From Chryseobacterium sp. (GTDB taxonomy: Bacteria; Bacteroidota; Bacteroidia; Flavobacteriales; Weeksellaceae), in NCBI GenBank assembly GCA_017989575.1, contig JAGNPP010000070.1, positions 1-10,295 on the forward strand: a DNA stretch of 10,295 bases. The letters run 5' to 3'. The translations under genes were made by a program, and so were the position numbers. How positions within the stretch are numbered: position 1 is the first letter of the stretch; the number at the start of each line of letters is the position of its first letter. This document shows positions 6,320-10,295 of the stretch, in pieces. A model generated the notes under the pieces. It was not told the origin of the DNA. It saw nothing but the letters and a program-made list of their open reading frames with translations, and did not search any database.

Positions 6320-7303
6320 ATGAAAGAATATACATTTCGTGAAGTAATTGCTCAAGCTATGAGCGAAGAAATGCGTAAAGACGAATCCATTTTTCTTGTA
6401 GGAGAAGAAGTTGCAGAATACAACGGAGCTTACAAAGCTTCCAAAGGGATGCTAGACGAGTTTGGAGAAAAAAGAATCATAGATGCACCAATTGCGGAAC
6501 TTGGTTTCACAGGAATCGCTGTAGGCGCTGCAATGAACGGGAATCGTCCCATCGTAGAATATATGACTTTCAACTTCTCTTTGGTTGCGATAGATCAGAT
6601 CATCAACAACGCTGCGAAAATGTACCAAATGACAGGTGGACAATGGAATATCCCAATCGTTTTCCGTGGTCCTACAGGTTCAGCAGGTCAGTTGGGAGCA
6701 ACACACTCTCAGGCTTTCGAAAGCTGGTACGCCAACTGTCCAGGTCTCAAAGTGATCATTCCTTCCAATCCTTACGATGCAAAAGGCCTTTTGAAATCTG
6801 CGATCCAAGACAACGATCCAGTGATCTTTATGGAGTCTGAGCAGATGTATGGCGACAAAATGGAAATTCCAGAAGAAGAATATTACATCCCAATCGGAAA
6901 AGCAGACATCAAGAAAGAAGGAAAAGATGTGACTTTGGTATCTTGGGGTAAAATTATGAAAGTGGCTTTACAAGCTGCCGAAGATTTGGAAAAAGAAGGA
7001 ATCTCTGTAGAAGTGATCGACCTTAGAACGATCCGTCCTTTGGATTATGATACAATTCTTGAATCCGTTAAGAAAACAAACAGATTGGTAATTCTTGAAG
7101 AATCTTGGCCATTTGCAAGCATCTCAACCGAGATCACTTATATGGTTCAGCAGAAAGCATTTGACTATTTGGATGCGCCGATCAAGAGAATTACTACGCC
7201 AGATGCATCAGCGCCATATTCAGCGCCATTGTTTGCAGAGTGGTTCCCGAAAGTGGAAAAAGTGAAAGAAGAGATCAAAAACGCTCTTTACATCAAAGCA
7301 TAA
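6320..7303 (+). CDS. pdhB: Pyruvate dehydrogenase E1 component, beta subunit
   Basis: The 327-residue protein is full length for the beta chain of heterotetrameric alpha2beta2 E1 enzymes. Residues 1-180 are the pyrimidine-binding transketolase-like domain: APIAELGFTGIAVGAAM contains E60, the catalytic glutamate that contacts the thiamine diphosphate aminopyrimidine, and GPTGSAGQLGATHSQAFESWYANCPGLKV contains H129. The C-terminal transketolase domain follows (VTLVSWGKIM, EVIDLRTIRPLD, EESWPFASISTEI). With E1 alpha it decarboxylates pyruvate and reductively acetylates the lipoyl group of E2 in the cytoplasmic pyruvate dehydrogenase complex. Neither pdhA nor the E2 gene is adjacent; the gene is framed by its own promoter-like site and a terminator, so it appears to be transcribed alone. 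Branched-chain 2-oxoacid dehydrogenase beta is the nearest alternative, but the wording fits pdhB of Flavobacteriia better. Confidence 0.93.
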   Translation: MKEYTFREVIAQAMSEEMRKDESIFLVGEEVAEYNGAYKASKGMLDEFGEKRIIDAPIAELGFTGIAVGAAMNGNRPIVEYMTFNFSLVAIDQIINNAAKMYQMTGGQWNIPIVFRGPTGSAGQLGATHSQAFESWYANCPGLKVIIPSNPYDAKGLLKSAIQDNDPVIFMESEQMYGDKMEIPEEEYYIPIGKADIKKEGKDVTLVSWGKIMKVALQAAEDLEKEGISVEVIDLRTIRPLDYDTILESVKKTNRLVILEESWPFASISTEITYMVQQKAFDYLDAPIKRITTPDASAPYSAPLFAEWFPKVEKVKEEIKNALYIKA

Positions 7304-7307
7304 AACA

Positions 7308-7340
7308 AAACTCCCGGATTTATTCGGGAGTTTTTATTTT
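7308..7340 (+). terminator. Intrinsic terminator after pdhB
   Basis: The stem pairs 7310-7316 (actcccg) with 7325-7331 (cgggagt) over an 8-nt loop, extended by two A-T pairs, and is followed by a T-rich tail. Confidence 0.9.
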
Positions 7341-7352
7341 GTAGAATATTTT

Positions 7353-7462
7353 AGGAGCTTAATCCCGCTTTCCGTTGCAATCTTTTTTGCACGACGATTT
7401 CCCTCTAAATATAACTTTCAGTAAACGCAAAAAAGGATTTCCACTGCAATCGGGGCTAGGGG
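7353..7462 (-). repeat. Flavobacterial bipartite intergenic repeat (about 110 bp)
   Basis: Bases 7379-7390 (aatcttttttgc) and 7427-7439 (gcaaaaaaggatt) form an inverted pair with one bulged base. The outer segments ttccgttgcaatc (7370-7382) and ttccactgcaatc (7439-7451) are direct near-repeats. Ends are aggagcttaatcccgc and cggggctagggg. Read on the minus strand (ctagccccgattgc ... gggattaagctcc) it matches a repeat I remember as widespread between genes in Flavobacterium and Chryseobacterium genomes. The middle (about 7391-7426) appears to vary between copies in that family. Function unknown. Confidence 0.65.
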
Positions 7463-7501
7463 ATTTGTCATCCAATCAGCAAGACAGATAAAAACACCAT
7501 T

Positions 7502-7550
7502 TTGTCATTCCTTAGGAATCTCAACAGTCTAGATTCCTACGGAATGACAA
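7502..7550. repeat. 20-bp near-perfect palindrome with 9-nt loop
   Basis: Bases 7502-7521 pair with 7531-7550 at 19 of 20 positions (mismatch 7512/7540). Each arm is itself partly palindromic (attcc-nna-ggaat type), so each can also fold alone. The arm sequence ttgtcattccgtaggaatct is of a type I remember as frequent in Chryseobacterium intergenic DNA. It lies 160 bp beyond the pdhB terminator and has no T-tract, so it is more likely a mobile palindromic element than a terminator. Confidence 0.8.
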
Positions 7551-7572
7551 TATTGCTTTTAACTACAATTCT

Positions 7573-7607
7573 AATCTGCAAAATTTGCTAAATCTGCGAG
7601 ATATTTT
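7573..7607. repeat. Second copy of the aatctg...ctgcgaga repeat
   Basis: Bases 7573-7601 match 806-834 at 28 of 29 positions in the same orientation. The two copies lie nearly 6.8 kb apart in otherwise unrelated gaps. Confidence 0.8.
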
Positions 7608-7624
7608 AAAACCCTTGATGAGCG

Positions 7625-7690
7625 TTAGCGCCTTTGCGAACCTTAAAAATATTTTCAATAATGTCAAAAAATCTTAGCGCGCTTTGCGTT
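7625..7690. repeat. Pair of ttagcgc...ctttgcg repeats
   Basis: ttagcgcctttgcgaa (7625-7640) and ttagcgcgctttgcgtt (7674-7690) are near-identical and about 49 bp apart. The words gcgtt, tttgcg and ttagcg are typical of a short repeat family found, from memory, in many Bacteroidetes gaps. Confidence 0.5.
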
Positions 7691-7744
7691 CAAAATTATT
7701 TTAAAAGAAAACTCAAATATTTTCTTAAAATAACTCACCAAAAA

Positions 7745-7775
7745 TTTGCGAATTAATAAAAAATTCATATTTTTG
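7745..7775 (+). promoter_or_regulatory. Promoter of rpsU (Bacteroidetes -33/-7 type)
   Basis: TTTG at 7745-7748, a 19-bp spacer and TATTTTTG at 7768-7775 give a full match to TTTG-N(17-23)-TAnnTTTG. The start would fall near 7781, leaving a leader of about 18 nt before the ATG. Confidence 0.75.
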
Positions 7776-7798
7776 CAATCCAAAATGAGATGTAATAT

Positions 7799-7996
7799 AT
7801 GTTAATAATTCCAGTAAAAGACGGAGAGTCTATCGACAGAGCTTTAAAAAAGTACAAGAGAAAATTTGATAAAACAAGAGTTGTAAGAGAACTTAGGTCA
7901 AGACAACAATTTATCAAGCCTTCTGTAACTTTGAGACAATCAAAACTTAAAGCAGCTTACAAACAAAGAAACGCAAGCATCGAAGAACAAGCTTAA
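7799..7996 (+). CDS. rpsU: 30S ribosomal protein S21
   Basis: The 65-residue basic protein begins MLIIPVKDGESIDRALKKYKRK and continues with RVVRELRSRQQFIKPSVTLRQ, the S21 family pattern at full length. S21 binds the small subunit near the 3' end of 16S rRNA and takes part in mRNA selection during initiation. In Bacteroidetes, where most genes lack Shine-Dalgarno sites, S21 belongs to the protein pocket proposed to hold the anti-Shine-Dalgarno end. It has its own promoter and a strong hairpin behind it, and it heads the rpsU, recombinase, hpf, tRNA order. Confidence 0.96.
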   Translation: MLIIPVKDGESIDRALKKYKRKFDKTRVVRELRSRQQFIKPSVTLRQSKLKAAYKQRNASIEEQA

Positions 7997-8019
7997 GTTC
8001 TTTTTTGCAAAACATAAGA

Positions 8020-8057
8020 AAAATCACTTTCAAATTTCTATATTTGGAAGTGATTTT
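8020..8057 (+). terminator. Terminator after rpsU, overlapping the recombinase leader
   Basis: Bases 8020-8035 pair with 8042-8057 (16 bp with one U-G wobble) over a 6-nt loop; the 3' arm ends in tttt. The 3' side contains TATATTTG (8039-8046), a perfect -7 motif, but no TTTG lies at the right distance upstream. The recombinase ATG is only 14 bp beyond the stem. Confidence 0.75.
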
Positions 8058-8071
8058 GCATTTATAGACCT

Positions 8072-8959
8072 ATGATAGAAAGATTCCTGGATTACATTGC
8101 GGTAGAAAAACGATATTCTCCACACACACTTACCAATTACAAAAAGGATTTGTCGGACTTTTCAGCTTTCGTTTTAGAAACAGAGGCGACAGAGGATGTA
8201 GTTCATGTTCATAAAAAAGTCATTAAGAATTTTATCGTCAATCTTAGCAATTCCGGACTCAGCAAAAGAAGTATCAATAGAAAGTTGTCCTCGCTCCGTA
8301 GTTTTTATGTTTTTATGCTGAAACTAGAGGAGATAAAAGTTTCACCAATGGAAACTATTGATTCCCTAAAATTCTATGCAGAAAAGAGAATTCCATTTTC
8401 TGTGGAAGAAATGGAGCAAATGAAAACAGAAGTAGAGGAAAAAGGAAATATGAGTCTTCTGGAAAAGCTGATTATTGAAACCCTATATCAAACCGGAATC
8501 CGAAAAGCGGAGTTGTGCAACCTCTTATTGGAAAATGTAGATTTCTCAAAGAAAGAAATTTTCATAGTAGGTAAGGGAAACAAAGCTCGCGTCATTCCCG
8601 TAGCGGATGAATTGCTGTTTGATTTGCAATTATATCTCAATATCCGTAAACCCGATTCCGAAAACCAACATTATTTTTTCGTTAATAAAAAAGGAAAAAA
8701 ACTAGGCGAAAAGTTTGTGTACTTAATAGTTAATAAGTACTTTAGTATAGTCACTTCTAAGCAGAAAAGGAGTCCGCATATTTTGAGGCATACTTTTGCT
8801 ACCCACGTCTTAAATGGCGGAGCGGAGATATCAAAAGTTCAGAAAATTTTGGGACACGCCAGTTTAGCAAGTACACAAGTTTATACCAGCGCCAATATAG
8901 AGCAGTTGAAAGAAGTTTACAGGAATGCGCATCCAAGGGAAATTAAAAAAGAAAACTAA
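8072..8959 (+). CDS. Tyrosine recombinase, XerC/XerD type
   Basis: The 295-residue protein has a SAM-like N-terminal core-binding domain (residues 1-85, FLDYIAVEKRYSPHTLTNYKKDL) and a C-terminal catalytic domain. All catalytic residues are visible: R144 in TGIRKAEL, K168 in VGKGNKAR, H236 and R239 in SPHILRHTFATH, H262 in LGHASL, and the nucleophile Y271 in STQVYTS. Length and arrangement match chromosomal Xer enzymes, which resolve chromosome dimers at dif during division, rather than phage integrases, which are usually longer and carry an arm-binding domain. Its place between rpsU and hpf, away from any element ends, supports a housekeeping role. Flavobacteriia usually carry a second Xer gene elsewhere; this one is generally labelled xerC, but C versus D cannot be settled from the window alone. 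Confidence 0.92.
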   Translation: MIERFLDYIAVEKRYSPHTLTNYKKDLSDFSAFVLETEATEDVVHVHKKVIKNFIVNLSNSGLSKRSINRKLSSLRSFYVFMLKLEEIKVSPMETIDSLKFYAEKRIPFSVEEMEQMKTEVEEKGNMSLLEKLIIETLYQTGIRKAELCNLLLENVDFSKKEIFIVGKGNKARVIPVADELLFDLQLYLNIRKPDSENQHYFFVNKKGKKLGEKFVYLIVNKYFSIVTSKQKRSPHILRHTFATHVLNGGAEISKVQKILGHASLASTQVYTSANIEQLKEVYRNAHPREIKKEN

Positions 8960-9011
8960 TATGAAGTAAAAATTTACATTTTTATTGTTTAACCATTTAA
9001 AAATAGACGTT

Positions 9012-9302
9012 ATGAAGATTACAATTCAGACTGCAGGTGTTACACCGCACGAACCATTAAAAGAAAGAATTGAAAAAAAATTAGCTAAACTTGAGACCTT
9101 CTACGACAAGATTGTGGAGACAGCAGTTTATCTTAAAATCGAAAATACATCAGAAAAAGAAAATAAAACGACAGAGCTTGTTGTGAAGATTCCGGGCAAT
9201 GATATCGTAGTAAAGAAGACATGTGCGACTTTTGAAGAAAGTTTGGACGATTGTGTAGAAACTGCTAAGAAACTGTTAATCAAGAAAAAAGAATTAGCTT
9301 AG
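9012..9302 (+). CDS. hpf: Ribosome hibernation-promoting factor (short HPF/YfiA type)
   Basis: The 96-residue product beginning MKITIQTAGVTPHEPLKERIEKKLAKLETFYDKI has the HPF/RaiA fold pattern (beta-alpha-beta-beta-beta-alpha), with the helix 1 motif ending in the conserved LxxFYD-like block and a lysine-rich end (KKLLIKKKELA). There is no C-terminal dimerisation domain, so it is the short type. It binds the 30S decoding region of idle ribosomes and blocks tRNA and mRNA sites in stationary phase. I place the start at 9012; the frame is open from an ATG at 8985, but the nine extra residues MFNHLKIDV do not fit the family, which begins at the first beta strand. The strong tRNA promoters begin 30 bp after the stop, and I see no convincing terminator between. 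Confidence 0.93.
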   Translation: MKITIQTAGVTPHEPLKERIEKKLAKLETFYDKIVETAVYLKIENTSEKENKTTELVVKIPGNDIVVKKTCATFEESLDDCVETAKKLLIKKKELA

Positions 9303-9332
9303 TCGAAAAATGCGTTTTTTGTAAAAAAAACA

Positions 9333-9380
9333 TTTGTAGGTTTCAAAAAAGAGTCTCATATTTGCACTCGCAAAACGGAA
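9333..9380 (+). promoter_or_regulatory. tRNA operon promoter module 1
   Basis: TTTG (9333-9336), 20-bp spacer, then CATATTTG (9357-9364), one base off TAnnTTTG. It is followed by gcactcgcaaaacggaa. Bases 9353-9380 are identical to 9507-9534. Being a close copy of the module before tRNA-Thr, it is most likely a second, upstream start for the tRNA transcript. Confidence 0.7.
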
Positions 9381-9422
9381 TTATCCACGATGCGGAAATA
9401 TGATCTTTACTTTGAAACCTAC
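9336..9422. repeat. 12-bp perfect inverted repeat around promoter module 1
   Basis: gtaggtttcaaa (9336-9347) and tttgaaacctac (9411-9422) are exact reverse complements separated by 63 bp. The left arm starts at the last base of the -33 element; the right arm lies in the transcribed leader. Module 2 keeps a variant of the left arm (gcaggttt) but has no matching right arm. Confidence 0.75.
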
Positions 9423-9485
9423 TTTTATTTTAAACTGATTGAAATTCAGATTAGATAAAAAAAACAAAAAATTTTTGAAAAAAGA

Positions 9486-9534
9486 TTTGCAGGTTTAAAT
9501 AAAAAAGTCTCATATTTGCACTCGCAAAACGGAA
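9486..9534 (+). promoter_or_regulatory. tRNA operon promoter module 2
   Basis: TTTG (9486-9489), 21-bp spacer, CATATTTG (9511-9518) and the same downstream gcactcgcaaaacggaa as module 1. A start near 9525 would give a leader of about 50 nt before tRNA-Thr at 9577. Tandem strong promoters are common for stable RNA operons. Confidence 0.75.
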
Positions 9535-9576
9535 GTAACCGCGTTGCAGAAAAGAGTTCTTATTTGAAATCTATTT

Positions 9577-9650
9577 GCCTCCATAGCTCAGTTGGCTAGA
9601 GCAGCTGATTTGTAATCAGCAGGTCGTGGGTTCGAGTCCCTCTGGAGGCT
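9577..9650 (+). tRNA. tRNA-Thr (anticodon UGU)
   Basis: 74 nt. The acceptor stem pairs gcctcca (9577-9583) with tggaggc (9643-9649), discriminator T at 9650. The anticodon stem gctga/tcagc holds loop tttgtaa with anticodon TGT, reading ACA. The T arm is present (ggttcgagtcc). CCA is not encoded. Confidence 0.97.
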
Positions 9651-9667
9651 CATTTTATAAAAATACT

Positions 9668-9748
9668 GGGGAGATACCAGAGCGGTCAAATGGGGCTGAC
9701 TGTAACTCAGCTGCTTCGGCTACGTAGGTTCGAATCCTGCTCTCCCCA
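9668..9748 (+). tRNA. tRNA-Tyr (anticodon GUA)
   Basis: 81 nt with a long variable arm (class II). The acceptor stem pairs ggggaga (9668-9674) with tctcccc (9741-9747), discriminator A at 9748. The anticodon loop ctgtaac has GTA. The variable arm ctgcttcggctac contains a cttcgg hairpin. CCA is not encoded. It lies 17 bp after tRNA-Thr, so both are on one transcript. Confidence 0.97.
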
Positions 9749-9767
9749 CTTTTTATGAAAAAAAACA

Positions 9768-9799
9768 TTTGCAAATTATAAGATTTATTTTTAGATTTG
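9768..9799 (+). promoter_or_regulatory. Third promoter, in front of tRNA-Gly
   Basis: TTTG (9768-9771), 20-bp spacer and TAGATTTG (9792-9799), a perfect TAnnTTTG. The start would be near 9805, about 28 nt before tRNA-Gly. The box order and spacing match modules 1 and 2, but the discriminator sequence differs. Confidence 0.7.
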
Positions 9800-9832
9800 C
9801 AGACCGTTAACCAACCTTTTTGGAAACAAAAT

Positions 9833-9905
9833 GCGAAAGTAGCTCAGTTGGTAGAGCGTCAGCCTTCCAAGCTGAATGTCGCGGGTTCGACCCCCGTCTT
9901 TCGCT
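9833..9905 (+). tRNA. tRNA-Gly (anticodon UCC)
   Basis: 73 nt. The acceptor stem pairs gcgaaag (9833-9839) with ctttcgc (9898-9904), discriminator T at 9905. The anticodon stem tcagc/gctga holds loop cttccaa with anticodon TCC, reading GGA. The T arm gcgggttcgacccccg is intact. CCA is not encoded. Confidence 0.97.
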
Positions 9906-9906
9906 C

Positions 9907-9941
9907 AAAATCACAAACCTCACGGAATGTGATTTTTTTTT
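9907..9941 (+). terminator. Intrinsic terminator inside the tRNA cluster
   Basis: aaaatcaca (9907-9915) pairs with tgtgatttt (9928-9936) over a 12-nt loop; the T run from 9933 to 9941 is nine long. It begins two bases after tRNA-Gly and ends three bases before tRNA-Thr(GGU), so it could limit the supply of the last tRNA. The stem is A/T-rich, so termination is probably incomplete. Confidence 0.7.
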
Positions 9942-9943
9942 AG

Positions 9944-10015
9944 GCCGACTTAGCTCAGGGGTAGAGTGCTTCCTTGGTAAGGAAGAGGTCACGGGTTCAA
10001 ATCCCGTAGTTGGCT
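9944..10015 (+). tRNA. tRNA-Thr (anticodon GGU)
   Basis: 72 nt. The acceptor stem pairs gccgact (9944-9950) with agttggc (10008-10014), one G-T pair, discriminator T at 10015. The anticodon stem cttcc/ggaag holds loop ttggtaa with anticodon GGT, reading ACC and ACT. No separate promoter fits between it and the terminator just upstream. Confidence 0.97.
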
Positions 10016-10022
10016 CAAAAGG

Positions 10023-10050
10023 TCCCGAATCTGTTTCGGGATTTTTTTTT
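10023..10050 (+). terminator. Terminator of the tRNA operon
   Basis: tcccgaa (10023-10029) pairs with ttcggga (10035-10041) over a 5-nt loop, followed by nine T. A standard strong intrinsic terminator. Confidence 0.92.
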
Positions 10051-10078
10051 ATGTTTGAATTAGAACTGTTGTTAAAAC

Positions 10079-10114
10079 AAGAAGCCCAGAATAGATTTCT
10101 ATTCTGGGCTTCTT
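10079..10114 (-). terminator. 16-bp perfect hairpin, probable minus-strand terminator
   Basis: aagaagcccagaatag (10079-10094) is the exact reverse complement of 10099-10114, with a 4-nt loop. On the plus strand no T-tract follows. On the minus strand the stem is followed by gttttaac, so it could end transcription coming from the insertion sequence before it reaches the tRNAs. Confidence 0.65.
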
Positions 10115-10140
10115 AATGAAAAATCAAAGACTATTTTTAA

Positions 10141-10295
10141 AATCCTAAACCTACCGTAAATCCTTTTACGGATCAATTCCAAAGCTTGGGGGCTATGCAA
10201 AAAGCTTAGACAACCTAAACAAGAAAAATGCTTTATCCCGCACACCTCTTAGTTGCAATCTGAAGTTTTTTATTTTAGCATTGAATGACTCGGCG
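10141..10295 (-). mobile_element. 3' end of an insertion sequence, continuing beyond the window
   Basis: It contains the end of a transposase gene on the minus strand and about 50 bp of non-coding DNA behind it. That includes the 7-bp hairpin ccgtaaa/tttacgg (10154-10160 with 10165-10171) and the segment ccccaagctttggaattgatcc read on the minus strand, which resembles the tail of ISAon1-like elements. The exact terminal repeat and any target duplication cannot be fixed because the other end is outside; the left limit given is approximate. Confidence 0.6.
10193..10295 (-). CDS. IS transposase, C-terminal 33 residues only (ISAon1 / ISL3-like)
   Basis: Reading the minus strand from 10294 gives 33 residues and then TAG at 10195-10193; the 5' part is outside the window. 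The visible text contains AESFNAKIKNFR, LRGVRDKAFFLFRLSKLFA, which matches the usual C-terminal end of ISAon1-family DDE transposases common in Flavobacteriales (AESFNAKIKxFR...LRGV...FFLFRLxKxxA). The Glu in AESFNAK sits where ISL3-type enzymes place the last catalytic acid. The identification is from memory of the family ending; whether the whole transposase is intact cannot be judged. Confidence 0.75.
   Translation of the reverse strand, partial: AESFNAKIKNFRLQLRGVRDKAFFLFRLSKLFA

Larger units (their letters stand above)
7304..7798. other. Gene-free stretch between pdhB and rpsU, filled with repeats
   Basis: I see no coding region in these 495 bases. In order they hold the pdhB terminator, a bipartite repeat (7353-7462), a long palindrome (7502-7550), a copy of the aatctg repeat (7573-7607), a pair of ttagcgc-ctttgcg repeats (7625-7690) and the rpsU promoter (7745-7775). 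At least four different repeat types are stacked without a gene between them, which suggests a site that tolerates insertion of small elements. Confidence 0.8.

Noticed and set aside
7304..7798. CRISPR array or riboswitch in the gene-free stretch
   Set aside because: Repeats differ from one another, with no regular spacing or unique spacers, and no known riboswitch core was recognisable.
8072..8959. Integrase of a mobile island using the nearby tRNA genes as attachment sites
   Set aside because: The protein has the length and layout of chromosomal Xer enzymes, all tRNAs are intact with no partial 3' duplicates seen, and the neighbours are core genes.
8985..9011. Nine-residue upstream extension of hpf
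   Set aside because: HPF proteins begin directly with the first beta strand (MKITIQ); the extra residues do not fit, and the ATG at 9012 has an ordinary context.
9807..10116. Open frames across tRNA-Gly and tRNA-Thr on both strands
   Set aside because: They read through two intact tRNA genes and terminators; the protein text is an artefact of tRNA sequence.

Overview
The window looks like chromosomal DNA from a member of the Flavobacteriia, most likely a Chryseobacterium-like Weeksellaceae. The signs are low G+C, A/T-rich start contexts without Shine-Dalgarno sites, several promoters of the Bacteroidetes form TTTG-N(about 20)-TAnnTTTG, two GLPGLI-family secreted proteins, and intergenic repeats of types familiar from Flavobacteriales. 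The genus is inferred from sequence style and gene content, not from a search.

Left part (1-3640). A DEDDh 3'-5' exonuclease runs off the left edge on the minus strand. Upstream of it, same strand, is pssA (phosphatidylserine synthase). Divergent from pssA is a 639-residue membrane phosphoglycerol-transferase/LTA-synthase-like enzyme of the sulfatase fold. A strong hairpin sits between the two divergent starts. Phospholipid synthesis and envelope head-group transfer therefore share one intergenic region.

Middle part (3641-6240). This is an accessory-looking block of secreted proteins. It holds an unrecognised 94-residue exported protein whose upstream region carries a 16-T run, an intrinsic terminator, two overlapping GLPGLI genes, and a DUF2147 protein with its own terminator. 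The small protein plus the GLPGLI pair is the least explained part of the window.

Core part (6241-10015). pdhB (pyruvate dehydrogenase E1 beta) is followed by a 495-base gene-free stretch packed with intergenic repeats. Then comes a conserved translation-linked cluster: rpsU (S21), a XerC/D-type recombinase, hpf (ribosome hibernation factor), and tRNA-Thr(UGU), tRNA-Tyr(GUA), tRNA-Gly(UCC) and tRNA-Thr(GGU). The tRNAs are driven by two near-identical tandem promoter modules sharing a 28-bp perfect repeat, plus a third promoter before tRNA-Gly. An intrinsic terminator lies inside the tRNA cluster.

Right end (10016-10295). After the tRNA terminator come a 16-bp perfect hairpin and the C-terminal end of an insertion-sequence transposase on the minus strand. 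In related genomes I would expect tuf after these tRNAs, so an insertion at the tRNA/tuf junction is likely. I found no CRISPR array, no rRNA, and no clear new defence system. The items most worth a second look are the secreted-protein/GLPGLI block with its poly-T promoter, the duplicated tRNA promoter modules, and the repeat nest at 7304-7798.
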